From NCBI GenBank assembly GCA_038030265.1, contig CM075941.1, positions 57,947,952-58,011,951 of the forward strand: 64,000 bases of DNA. Reading direction: 5' to 3'. Positions 31,591 through 42,214 of this stretch are shown one piece after another (positions within the stretch are counted from its first letter, which is position 1; every line of letters begins with the position of its first letter). A program made the position numbers and the translations under genes. Source of the stretch: Corythucha ciliata (taxonomy: Eukaryota > Arthropoda > Insecta > Hemiptera > Tingidae). A model generated the notes under the pieces. The model was not told the origin of the DNA. It saw only the letters and a list, made by a program, of their open reading frames with translations, and ran no database searches.

Positions 31591-32969
31591 TTATAACAAG
31601 CTCCCGAACTCCGGATTGTTCGATAGTCGAACCGCGGCTTCATTATCAACGAAGAGGGTAGGAATCGCTTCCATTCGAGTGATGGCTCCTAGTAGTCTCT
31701 TGAGCCAAACGACTTCTCTAGCTGCTTCGCTCACAGCGACTATTTCAGCTTCGGTTGTTGAAATGGCCACTGTTGCTTGCCTCTGCTGGCTTGACCAAGA
31801 AACTGCTCCTCCAGCGTTTAGACAAACTACTCCAGAAGTCGAGCGGACAGTACTTCCGTCTCCACCGTGATCAGCGTCACTGTAGCTCTCTAGAATCCCT
31901 CCTCGACAGTCTTGTTTGTAGACAATTCCGTTAGTCACCGTGCCTTTTAGATAGCGAAGTATTCTTTTGACTTTAACCCAGTCTTCCCATGATGGATTTT
32001 CCATTTTTCGAGAAACGACGCTAATCGCATAGGCAATATCAGGCCGCGTGCCTACCATGAGGTGCATGAGAGCTCCAACAGCTTCTCTGTAGGGAAATTT
32101 CTTTTCTTTTTCTGTCTCTTCTTCCTTTACCGGAACGCTCTCCCTGATTATTGGTGTTGGAGCAGGACGGCAGTCATTCATCCCGAATCTTTCAAGAATT
32201 TTTCTTGTGTACGAGGCTTGACTCATTTTGATGCATCCGTCCTTTCTTTCCAATTCTAATCCCAAGAAATAACAGGCTGGCTTTTCTGTAATTTTGAATT
32301 CTTTTTTCAAGTCATTCAAGAAATCCGAAAGCTCCGTGACGCTCGAGGATGCTACTAATCCGTCATCGACGTACAGAGCTATCAAAATTTTGTCGTCTTT
32401 AGTGTTTTTCATGAATAGGCACGGATCTTCTTCATTTTTCTTGAAGCCAAGTCGAATGAGATAATCGCCAAATCGTTTGTTCCAACATCAAGGCGCCTGT
32501 TTTAACCCATAGAGACTTTTTTTCAGTCGGCAAACTCTATTTGCGCCGTCGGAAAAGCCTTCAGGTTGCCTCATGTAGATCGTTTCATCGAGGTTTCGAG
32601 AAATTGAATGAGATGCATGTTTTCGCTTGCAGCTACGCTCAGCACTGCTCGAACCGTTCCCGCCTTCGCAACAGGGCTGAATATTTGGTCATAATCTTCA
32701 CCCTTTCTTTGTGAATATCCTTTGATGACGAGTCGGGCCTTGTACTTTTCTATTTCACCCTCGGCATTGGTCTTAATTTTGTAAACCCATTTGCACGGAA
32801 TCGCCTTTTTTCCTGGTGGTAAATCTGCTAGTTCCCACGTTTCATTTTCTTCAAGCGAGTTCATTTCATTATCCATTGCTTCTTCCCACTTTTTCGAAGT
32901 TTTGCTTTGAACTGCTTCTTTGAAAGTTGTAGGCTCATAAAAACTATAAACGTCTGCAGCAGCTGACAT
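31591..32969 (-). pseudogene. Copia RT and RNase H, broken
   Basis: The first piece (32571-32969) has KWEEAMDNEMNSLEENETWE, CKWVYKIKTNAEGEIEKYKA and [20 protein letters not shown], the N-terminal Copia RT. A break around 32413-32570 precedes the second piece (31591-32412): ALYVDDGLVASSS (catalytic YVDD), YFLGLELERKDG, YREAVGALMHLMVGTRPDIA and the RNase H blocks YSDADHGGDGSTVRSTSG and ISTTEAEIVAVSEAAREVVW. RNase H stops at SNNPEFG, before the usual HIDIRYHF block, where foreign sequence starts near 31605. Confidence 0.9.
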
Positions 32970-33099
32970 AATGTAGTCATTAAATTTGTTCGGTAATTTT
33001 AGGGTCGAACGATTTTAGGTTCGACTGTATCGCCTGTCGCAGTAGTTACTTTGTGTGAGTCTGAAAACTCCTCAAAAGTTTGGAACAATTATTTTCTGA

Positions 33100-34022
33100 A
33101 AGTTATGTGACTCGTCGCCCCATTGTCTACGAACCAACTTTCTTCGTCATTTTTTTTCGACAGAAAAGCAGTTGCACTAAGCAGAGTCATATTTGCTCCT
33201 GACTTTTTTTTCAGTTTTTTTTAGTGGTCGTCCATCCGCTACCCATTTTTTACAGTTCCGAACGATGTGACCTATACCTCCACAGTAATGACACTTGAAT
33301 TTAGCCTGGGGTTTTGCTCTCGAGTTTTCCTGTTCCAATGGTTTCGATGAATTAACTGTGAGTACCTCTTGACTATCTTGATTTTCTTTGCCTTTTAGGG
33401 CTCTTTCAAAGGCACATAGCTGATTGGTCAAATTCTCGATGGTCCTGTCTGCCTTCGACATTAACATCCAGCTTGATTTGAAAGAAAAATAATCTTCTGG
33501 TAGCGTTTCAAGTATCTTGCAAATCAGAAATAAAACGGGTAGTTCACTATGCGGTCCTCGTTCTTTCACAATTTCAATCTTCAAGTCATTCCACAAGTTC
33601 TTCAATTTGGACATGTGACTAGCTAAATCGTCGATAGGATCTCGCTTGTGATTAAAAAATTGGGAACAAATGTCGTACGCCTTATCTTCGAACGCTTCAT
33701 CAAATAATCGGTGTAGTTCCATCCAGACCTCTCGTGATGTCGAAAAACGCATTACTTTCTTTAGAGTTTCTTCCGTCATGTTCGTAGTCAAAATGATCAT
33801 AGCACTACTTTCAGCTTTCCAGTAGTTAGTCAGATCTGTTTCATATTTCTTCCTGACTTCTTCAACCACGCCTTCTTCAGGTTCTCCAGGTTGCTTCAAA
33901 ACGCCGTTCACAACACTTATCGACCCTGGAATAGCTCGGAGAAGTATGCTGATCTTGTACTTCCATGTTATCCAGTTCTTCTGCCCTTCCAGAAGACCAA
34001 TGCTTACCTTTGTTAGCTCCAT
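33100..34022 (-). CDS. Copia gag with CCHC knuckle, and protease start
   Basis: ATG 34022 opens a 281-codon gag: LLEGQKNWITWKYKISILLR, EVWMELHRLFDEAFEDKAYD, LASHMSKLKNLWNDL, and the zinc knuckle CHYCGGIGHIVRNC near residue 245. The frame stops at 33177. Just downstream on the minus strand is WFVDNGATSHIT (about 33115-33150), the Copia protease active site with DNGA for DSGA. Shortly after, near 33010, reading jumps to sequence just upstream of RT, so the rest of protease and all of integrase are deleted. Confidence 0.85.
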
Positions 34023-34057
34023 ATTAATTTGAAGCTATCGGCAGCAGAAAACGTGAT

Positions 34058-34071
34058 CTGGGCCCATAACC
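34058..34071 (-). promoter_or_regulatory. Copia primer-binding site (half-tRNA type)
   Basis: GGTTATGGGCCCAG on the minus strand begins directly at the 3' end of the 5' LTR. It matches the internal initiator-tRNA-Met site used by Drosophila copia, as I remember it. Confidence 0.75.
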
Positions 34072-34165
34072 TGTTATTAGTCAGAAAAAAAATTATTTTA
34101 TTTTTTTTTTTTTATTCTTCAAAAAACTCCAAAGGGGGTAGAACAATAATATAAAACATGTGTCA
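34072..34165 (-). repeat. Copia 5' LTR (94 bp)
   Basis: TGACACATG...AATAACA on the minus strand; matches 29941-30034. Confidence 0.75.
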
Positions 34166-34339
34166 TTTAAAAAAAATGAAAATACTTTTCTCAACATGTT
34201 CCACTCAAATATCTAACTTCGTGGTTTTGACTCTCCTAACGCCCTCCTCCCCCCACCCTTAGAACACTTTTTTTTCCTCCAAAAGTTCAATTTTGTGGGG
34301 TGGCTGATACCGGTGGTCAGTGCCGGCCTTGGTTTTTGT

Positions 34340-36060
34340 CGCTTCTTCTGAATATCATCGGTGAATTATAGCGATTTTTCTCCATTTTAGCCGTGATAAT
34401 TAGCGACTTTTCTTCCAGTTTGTGTTTGCCTGATTTTAGCCACTATAATAATAATAAACAGTTTACTCCAATTTATCCGTGAATAAGCGCTTTTTTCTCA
34501 ATTTTATCCGCGGATTAGGGATTTTTCCACTTGAACTCACGATGCCGCAAATTGGTGTTTTCGTAATTTTAGCGGGTTTTTCAACACTTTTTCCGCAGAA
34601 TTATAGAGCTTTGCCTTAATTTCATTGGTGAATTATCACTTTTTTTCCCTAATTTAGCCAGAAATTGGCGTTTTCGTAATTTTAGCCATGGATTACAGCC
34701 CTTTCTCAACATAATCCGTGAATTTAGAATTTTTTCTCAATTTCAGCCTTGATTAAGCGGTTTTTATCACTTCTATCCGCGAATTAGCGGTTTTTCATAA
34801 TTTCAACTGTGAATTAGCCGCACATTCTCCATTTTAGCTCCGAGTTACAGCGTTGTTCTCAGTTTTTGTTCGGGAAGTTGAATCTAGAAACCTTGAATCA
34901 GCGCTTTTTCAAAATTTTTGCCACTAATATTAGCATTTTTCAACATTTTAGCCACGTATAGTTGTATCAAGAATAACACATTAGTGCGCTTTCTCAGTTT
35001 TAGCCTTCTAAGGACCTTCACACAATGGGAATATGCGTATTTTCTCTGCGAAAGCTTCTCCAGAAGGCACCAAAAAAATGCCAACGATGTTTTATTAACT
35101 AATTTATATCCATTTTCATCGTGTTGAAATATTCATGAATTAAATGCGCTTCGTGGGGCATTGTTGCGCCATCCGTTCCCCTTCATTTTGCTAAACGCGC
35201 CCGTATGACCCGGCGTGGCGCCCCCCGGATGGTTATCCGGCTCCCCTTGAAATTCTTCCAGCGTACTACTTCTCGGTGGTGTGTGTTTTGGGAGCGGCGG
35301 GAACCGTGTTCCGAGCCGTGGCCCGCACAGTGCAGCGACGGGATCCAATCGATGAGCCGCCACCTATAAGAGAGAGCGTCTTTAGGTGCACCTATGTGTA
35401 CATATCCGTTTAAATTGGATGCTTCGAAGCAAAAAAGCTGCAAAATTGCAAGTTTCCGGTGTAGATTTCCTGGAAATTGAAAGTTTCTGGCATTACTTTC
35501 CAGGAAATAGCAAGCTTCGGGTCCCGTACTTGTGGGACAGAGCCCGAAGCCGGACGAATAGCCACGGCATTGCAACATTTTGAGCAATGAAATTCATGAA
35601 ATAGGAAGTATACTTGCTCCCTGGCTGAATATCCACGAAATAGTGAGTTTCGGGGGTTTAAACCTAAGTAAAATTGAAGGTTACTGTTTTTATTGTTTGC
35701 CGCGGAAGCCGAGGTATAGCCAGCCCCGATGATGCCCAATATACGAAAAGCCGTCAATTGCTTAATTAAAGCAAAATATCCGCTAAATTTGAAGTTTCTG
35801 TTCAAGAACTTTGTCAGCACTGCAATTTTCGTGAAATTGCTGGCTTTGGGGCCTTTTCTATAGTATATAGGCTTTTGCAGCCCGCAAAATGCTATTATTA
35901 TAGCCATTATTCAGAATTTTGGCTGCGTATTCCTCTCCAGAACAATACATTAGCACTTTTTCTCCATTCTAGCAGTGAAATGAATCATTTTCATATTCAC
36001 TAAAATCTCTGCGTAGTACATACGTATAAGATCAAATAGCCTCGCGTATGGAACTTCATC
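34340..36060. repeat. Degenerate arrays of GCGAATTAGCG and GAAATTG(C/A)AAGTTTC types
   Basis: 34340-35060 repeats units such as GTGAATTAGCGATTTTTCTC followed by AATTTTAGCC. From about 35400 to 35920 the unit becomes GGAAATTGAAAGTTTCTGG-like. 35130-35400 is a GC-richer stretch of unknown nature. No gene recognised. Confidence 0.6.
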
Positions 36061-37373
36061 ACCAAAAGAAAAACAAAATATCGTATTCACCGAACAGAAA
36101 AGCGTCGTACAAAGCAGACCCTTCAACCCTTATCACCACATCAGACGTTTGATTAAAATTCACCCTATGCCCCCTCCCCCTCTCCGTTTCAACCCCAGCC
36201 TGTTTTGCGGTCGTAATCCTTTTGAGAACGCCAGCGGTCATGCAATTTTTACCTTTTTCAAAAGCACGCATTTTGGGGGTCCTTTTAAAAGATCTTCAAA
36301 AAGATTGTGTTAATGGTCGTGAGTGGAGGAGATAAATAGTTGTTTAGCTTAATGAAAGCACATCGTGAGATCGGGAATGTTTCTATTGGGAGGGGGGGAA
36401 GAGGGGTCCTTTTGTCTTCATAAAACGAATACCTAAACGTCTAAACAATACAAGGGCTTATAAACAATTAATTATTAATTTATCAGTCACTATATTTTCA
36501 AAGGTTTTACCTCAAAATACAACATTGCGCTAATATTATTATTATATTTCCTTATTTATTTATTTATTTTTTTATTTTTTTTTCAGGTTCTTCAACAAAA
36601 TATACCGTGGTTTCGCGTCATTCAATTTGAGAATTTCGTACCTTAATTGTCCTGAAACAATTCCGAAAATGAACCACAATTACGACATTTATCTAAAGAG
36701 TTTTTTTTTTCTTTAAAAAAAAAACTAAATATTCCCTTATTTCCACATATTTAAAACCTTCTGTAAATAACATCTTCAGTAAATCGCCCCTCGAAAACTT
36801 ATCACTTTCTGACTTTTCTTCAACCAATTAGCCTTAGCTGGTTACGGGGTCACAGAAAATTGATGTGTCAAGAGTGAAAAGTTTTAACCCGGGACTCCTT
36901 TTTTTATTAAAACATTCATAAATGAAATGTATAATGTATAACAAAAAATATTGCCGATTTTATTATAAATAAAATACATTATTAAAAAACCCCGTTTGGC
37001 CTCGTTGACAAATAGAAAATTTTGTACAGAAATGTACAGGGCGTGAGAAAAATGAAAGGTGATCAAAATATGCACTCCAACAAAATTGTTTATTTTTATC
37101 GAATTGTACAATATTTGTAATGTATATTTTTAAAAGTAGGTTTAGTTGTTGATGTTTACAAACATTTTAACGTAATTTATTGTAATTTATTTATGTAAAT
37201 GTAAACAACTGTAAATAAATTAAATGTTTGAAACATTTTCGGAAAGAAATGCATCCCTTGACATTAAAAATAAAACAATTAAAATTATTAGCGAGTTTTT
37301 AATTACAAATAAATAAATAAATAGGATACAAAAAAAAAGTGAGCATGGAACTAATTTAGTAATTTTGCCTTCT
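36061..37373. other. AT-rich spacer downstream of the host-like gene
   Basis: Contains ATTTATTTATTT runs (36550-36580, 37305-37320). The first minus-strand sequence after the stop at 37374 is the 3' UTR of the neighbouring gene. No clear minus-strand AATAAA was fixed within the first 200 bases. Confidence 0.4.
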
Positions 37374-38401
37374 CTAACTATCCGAAGGAACCAAGTTCAT
37401 TTCAAGGCTTCTCATTTTCTCATCAGGAAGGCTCACGACGTCCTCCTTCAGTATGAGAGTTCTCGGATCGTTATTGTTCGATGCTTTGATCTCCGTTGCA
37501 ATTCTATCGATTAGTAGTGACGTCATCGCCGTGTCCTCAGGTGAAATAGCAGTGGAAGCGTCAACAGTTGGCACTGTAACCATAGGGATGGGTGGCGATG
37601 GTTTCGTGTCGTCCATCTGAGTTTTATCCGCGGTGTCACCGGCCTTGGTGGTGTCGTCGGTTGTCGACGAGGGCGACGCCTCTTGCTGTGTTGTTGTCGA
37701 CGTCGTCGTCGTTGTCGGTTCCAGTGTGGTGGTTTCACCAGGGATTGGTGTCGTGACGTTGGTTACCGGTTGCGAGGGTAATTGCGTCGTCGGTAGTTCA
37801 TAGTAGGTGACAGTGGCTCGTGCTTCGCGAGGATTGGGCATTGAGTATGGCGGTGATGCTGAATTAATGGGACAGATGACCGTGGGATTTTGGGTCAGAG
37901 TGATGGGGCCTCGTCTCGTGTAGGCGATTGAGAAACCGTCTTGATGGGTCATGGGTGGATTATAGACGCCGTTCATTTGAGGAGAGGAATAATAGTTCAC
38001 CGATGGCGCTGTTTGGTAATTATTCTTAAAGAAACCTCTCGAATTCCTCGAGCTAACCATTTTTGCATCATGGAAATGCCCCAAAGAATCAGTCCTTACG
38101 GGCATAAAAACTAATTGATTATTCTGAGTGGGATTAACAGGAAAGTTCGTTGGACACCACTGATTTTGTCCTGGGTGTGAAAAATAATTTAACTGATTAG
38201 GATAAATTGCATTGAATCCATTAACTTGGGGTTGAAATTTGAACGGGTTGAAATTATTTGACGGCTGAGACGTAATTGGCGAAAAGGAAGGAGGCTGTTG
38301 AGGCACAGCAGAAGTTAGGTCAAGGCTTCGCCCTGCTCCATGACGAGAATTGTGCTGTTGAGCTTGAGTCTCCATTCTGAATACAGGAACAGCTACATAT
38401 C
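37374..38401 (-). CDS. Host-like gene, last coding exon (Thr/Pro/Gln-rich C-terminus)
   Basis: This exon joins the exon at 38481-38886 across a 79-base GT-AG intron (38402-38480). The join is phase 1 and gives IRPEG-YVAVPVFRMETQ. It encodes about 342 residues rich in Asn, Gln, Pro and Thr: PSNNFNPFKFQPQVNGF, PGQNQWCPTNFPVNPTQNNQ, then a mucin-like Thr tract (ETTTLEPTTTTTSTTTQ) and an acidic tail ending LVPSDS. No transposon motif is present. I do not recognise the family. Likely a secreted or cuticle/egg-envelope-type protein, by composition only. Confidence 0.65.
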
Positions 38402-38480
38402 CTTCAAATGTATAAACATTACAAGTAAAAAGAAATAATTGAAAACGAAAACAACAATTAAAAGTGTGTAAATTAAATAC
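38402..38480 (-). other. 79-base GT-AG intron of the host-like gene
   Basis: Minus strand: AAG|GTATTTAAT at the donor and TACATTTGAAG|GATATG at the acceptor, with a T-rich stretch between. Splicing keeps both flanking frames open. Confidence 0.65.
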
Positions 38481-38886
38481 CTTCGGGACGAATAGCAGTG
38501 CCCGGTGCCTGAGTACCAAACTCAAAAGATCGTGCTGACGGAACAGGTTTACTCAGTGTAACAGAAGGCTGGCCATAATCTAAAAGAGGCTGCTGAAATG
38601 ATTTACTCATCGACACTTGGGGTGATTGATTGAAAGTAGTGGCAGTCGTTGTTGGTATCTGATTGAAAAAATTGCCTCCCGTCCCAATCGGTCCTTTTAC
38701 GGGCATTGCGCTCGCGTATTTAAAATAATTCGGGTCGACCAACTTCCAATCGCCAGGTGCCTGAGGGTAAAAATTACCCCCTGAAATTATTTCCAAGTTT
38801 CCTAGTTGTTTTTTATCCGGTGGAAACGCCAACCCCGGAACGTTAGGATCACCGAAGACGAAAAACGTCAGCTGTGTGACGAGTAT
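38481..38886 (-). CDS. Host-like gene, internal exon with end of a signal peptide
   Basis: Minus-strand exon with acceptor TATTTTTTCAG just before 38886 and donor GTATTTAAT just after 38481. It starts in phase 0 with ILVTQLTFFVFGDPNVPG, a hydrophobic run then a plausible cleavage region, so the initiator Met and the rest of a signal peptide must lie in an upstream exon (above 38900) that I could not find. The following text (LGNLEIISGGNFYPQAPGDW, NYFKYASAMPVKGPIGTGG) is moderately structured, then Gln/Pro/Ser-rich. Product unknown; probably secreted. Confidence 0.65.
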
Positions 38887-39900
38887 CTGAAAAAATACAA
38901 ATACAAGAAATGAAAAAAAAGAACGAAAATTTACCCCAAAAAAAAGACCACTGTCAATTCGTTAGAGGTCATTTGTAAAATGGGTGTTTTTCTAGACATT
39001 TCACGAGTGAACTAAAGAAAACAAAAAGCTTCTCGGCAGTAAATCGTTGTACAAGCCCCAACATATAAATTTTAAGGGTGAACTAAAGCGGGTTTGCCGT
39101 GATTTACCTTCTCGGGAGATAGCTGGGAAGACGATCCCTTTAAAAAAAACAAACAGGGCGTGGGCTACAAGGAAGTCAAGTTTGAAATACACAAAAAAAA
39201 CAACTGTTGCATCCCTAAGGCTTTAATTTCTCTAAAAAAAATGGAGCTAGGCGGTGAACTGTAACGAATCATATAGGAATTGTGAATAAAGTAAATTTTA
39301 AAGCGTTAATTTACGGTTGGTATATTAGGAAATAGCAATTCACGGCTAAAATTGATGAAAAGTGCTCATTAGCCCATAGAATTGAGGAAAAGCACTCATT
39401 TTCAGCCGCAAAATAGAGGAAAAAAACACTGAATCTTGAACTTTCATGCCTAAATGGAGAAATAAATTGCTGATTCGCTGTCAACAGAGAACCTCACACG
39501 GCAGAAATCTGGAGAATAACTTCTATGTTGTACTTATACAGGCAACTATAGGTAAAAAACGCTAATTCATGGTGAAAAAGCGCTCACATTTACCGCTGAA
39601 ATTGATGAAAAGCGTTCATTTCTAGCAAAAGTTAATAAGAAGCACTCGTTTGTCATCAAGTTTTGGAGGAGAAACACTAATTCGTTAATTCGTGGTATCT
39701 GAAGGCATCTCGCGCCATAGATAAAATTGGGACACGCACGGAAATGGGTGTACTCTTAGTGCAAGTCCGTGTGGCTAACAAATTTGGAAAAATCACCAAA
39801 TAGTGCGGATAAAATTGAGAAAAACGTTTTTTTTTTGCGGCTAAACTTGATGCGAAATGGCAAATTCATAGCTGTCTATGCTCCGTACGCAATTTACAGG
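38887..39900. repeat. Upstream intron/spacer and degenerate array
   Basis: 38887-39240 would be intron of the host-like gene. About 39290-39880 repeats GCTAAAATTGA(G/T)GAAAAGC and CACTAATTC-type units, the reverse-strand form of the GCGAATTAGCG array. Confidence 0.55.
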
Positions 39901-39948
39901 CCCAAAATTTGGAATGACAAGTCCGGGGATTGAAAACAAAACAAAAAA

Positions 39949-42169
39949 TCACTCCCTCCCCCTCACGTCCATTTCACCGGTCCCGCACAATTCACAATCT
40001 GGTGATGATTTCACGCCTATCCTGTGCAGATGTTTCTGGAGAAAATCATGGCCGGTCAATGTGCGAAAGCAGGCAACTCCAACTTTCCTGGGAAGATCCG
40101 CTGGTATTTGACCGCCACTTCTTGCTAGGGATTCCCATTTCTTCCCCTCCAGCGCGCTCAGCATGCTCAGTAGCCAGGGTCCCCAGAATCTTTCTTTGAG
40201 CATCTCTTCTTTCGGCATACTGCGTTACTGGGATGGTTGGTTGGGTCATCTCCGAGCCTTCCTTTGACAACCGATCGGCCATCTCGTTTCCAAACAGGCC
40301 ACAATGAGAGGGCACCCACTGGATTGTCAAACGGCTACCTTTTTTAAGCAGTACATCCGCCAATCTCCTACACTTCCGGACAGTCGAGGAGTCACCGAAT
40401 TGTCCAGATCCTGTAACGGCTGTGATGGCTGCTTGGGAATCGACCAGGATTACTATATCAAGGGTTTGCTCCAGTTTCAGACACTCCTCCAGCGCCAACT
40501 GGATTGCCTTGACCTCCCCGTCGAAATTTGTGGCAACAATTCCAACTGGTGCTTTGATCTGGAAGGCGGAGGAAAACACGCCTGCACCAGCGTTCCTCGT
40601 GCCATCTTTAGCGGAACCATCTGTATATACTCGCAGCCATAGGGGGTTAGGGTATCTTTCATTGAGGGTCTCCAGAGCCGTCATTCTCAGCTCAGAGATG
40701 GATGACTGTCCCTTTTTCACATCCCTGGTCAGGTCAAGTCTGACCTTGCTTCGTTTGTTTGAACGGGGATGTGGCATCACGGTACCTTACCCGAAGGTAA
40801 CGTTGGGCGAGGAAGGACCTTATGAAGCCGTGCAATCTACCATGTATCCCCTTGTCAGTAAGCTTTTACAGCAGCCTCCTCCTCCACACAACATCAAAAG
40901 CAGTGCTGAAGTAGACGAAAACAGCCAGCGTGCACTCTGCTTTCGCTGGAAACCATTCTTAACCTCTTCCGCCAAGCGAATAACATGTTCCATCCTTGAG
41001 CGTTAGACAGGGTCTTGTGCTTATTCAAGAAGATATGCAGACGATGCAGGGCCATCCTTTCAGCTAGCTTGCACAACACACTTGAAAGGGCAATAGGCCG
41101 ATAACTTTCGGGTCGGTCTGGGCTCTTATCTTTTTTCAGGATAGGGATAACCTCTGATTTTCTCCACATGCTGGGCAGTCCTTTTCTCCAAACCAAATTA
41201 TTTATGGGCTTTGAGACCGTCTTTGCGGTAGTCTAGGCTACCAAGGAAGGAACTGCATGCCTTCCGCTTCGCCTGGATAATCTCAAATTTCAACCTGGCC
41301 GACCTCTGTTTCAGAGCAATCCTGTCACCCACTGAACCCGGATTTCGCTCGGCATTCTCTCTGGCCTGATCCCTCTCCTCTTTCAATCTTTGCAGAGCGC
41401 TATTCCAGAATGGACTATTCTTCTTCACTCTGCCCTTAGGGATACATTTACCTGCTGCTTTCATGATTGCTGCTGATACCGCTTTACACGACGAGTCCAC
41501 ACTGTCTGTCACCGGGTCCATTGTTAACGAATCGTCGGTGAGCTTTTTGTCCACCTGGCTTTCTTCAGGTTCCAGTATGACTTCTTCTCAGCAGGGGTTT
41601 CTCTGATGGGGGTGCAGATTGCTACCAGTATTAGCTTGTGACCCATATTTCCAGGGGCGTGGCCGAGAGAGTGTTTGATCCATAGCATTTGGGAGGAATG
41701 GGCCAGAATGACGTCCGGGTGCGACAAAGAGCCTGAATAAGACAGGAAAGTGGGTGCCATGTCTTCATTGTCCACGAATCCAGCTGGGCTCGAGCCGATG
41801 AATTCTTCCCAGATTCGTCAGATCCGAGCTGCTACATCCCCAGACAGTTGACGGCGCATTCAAGTCTCCATACAATATGGATTTGGGATCCCATTCTGTT
41901 TCCAACCAGCCGAGGTTTGGTTTGTTGCGAGGCGGGTTGTATATCACAAAAATACGTCTTCGATTTCTGTTCCTACAGACCTCAATTCGCACTGCTTCCA
42001 ATTTGTCCGTGGCCGTCATCTCCTTGCAGGTGCTGAAACTAGTAACAATGGAAGCCTTTGTCGCCACTACTATGCCAGACGCACATTGTCGGCTCCGTTT
42101 TAGGGAGTACATTTGGTATCCTGGAACTTGGTATTGGTCCAGGTTATCTGCCGCAGCTCCAGCTTCCAC
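39949..42169 (-). pseudogene. RNase-H-type LINE, internally deleted
   Basis: Minus-strand remains of the family also found at 11985-13783. From 42169: endonuclease (EAGAAADNLDQYQVPGYQMY, NPPRNKPNLGWLETEW, GDLNAPSTVWG, shift near 41770, HPDVILAHSSQML), linker (KKNSPFWNSALQRLKEERDQ), RT start (WRKSEVIPILKKD, ESYRPIALSSVLCKLAERM) and motif A in a shifted frame (VFVYFSTAFDVVWRR). Soon after RVRYRDATSP it jumps near 40770 to the RNase H region: LRVYTDGSAKDGTRNAGAGV, EVKAIQLALEE, DSQAAITAV and VPSHCGLFGNEMADRLS. The C-terminal CELCGTGEMDV finger ends near 39950. RT motifs B to D are absent. Confidence 0.88.
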
Positions 42170-42214
42170 TATCCCCAGTACGTCAATATCTTGAGCTTGT
42201 ACAGCGATGAGTAA

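Larger units (their letters stand above)
29941..34165 (-). mobile_element. Copia-type LTR element, deleted and invaded
   Basis: Bounded by 94-bp repeats at 34072-34165 and 29941-30034, each starting TGACACATG and ending AATAACA on the minus strand. The 5' LTR is followed at once by GGTTATGGGCCCAG, the half-tRNA (initiator Met) type primer site known in copia elements. Then come gag, a start of protease, a deletion that removes integrase, RT and most of RNase H. The 3' part is replaced by an unrelated retroelement fragment (30100-31480). No matching 5-bp flanks were found outside the LTRs. Confidence 0.8.

Noticed and set aside
37523..37738. Arg-rich open frame in another frame of the host-like exon
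   Set aside because: It is the shadow of the Thr-rich coding tract.
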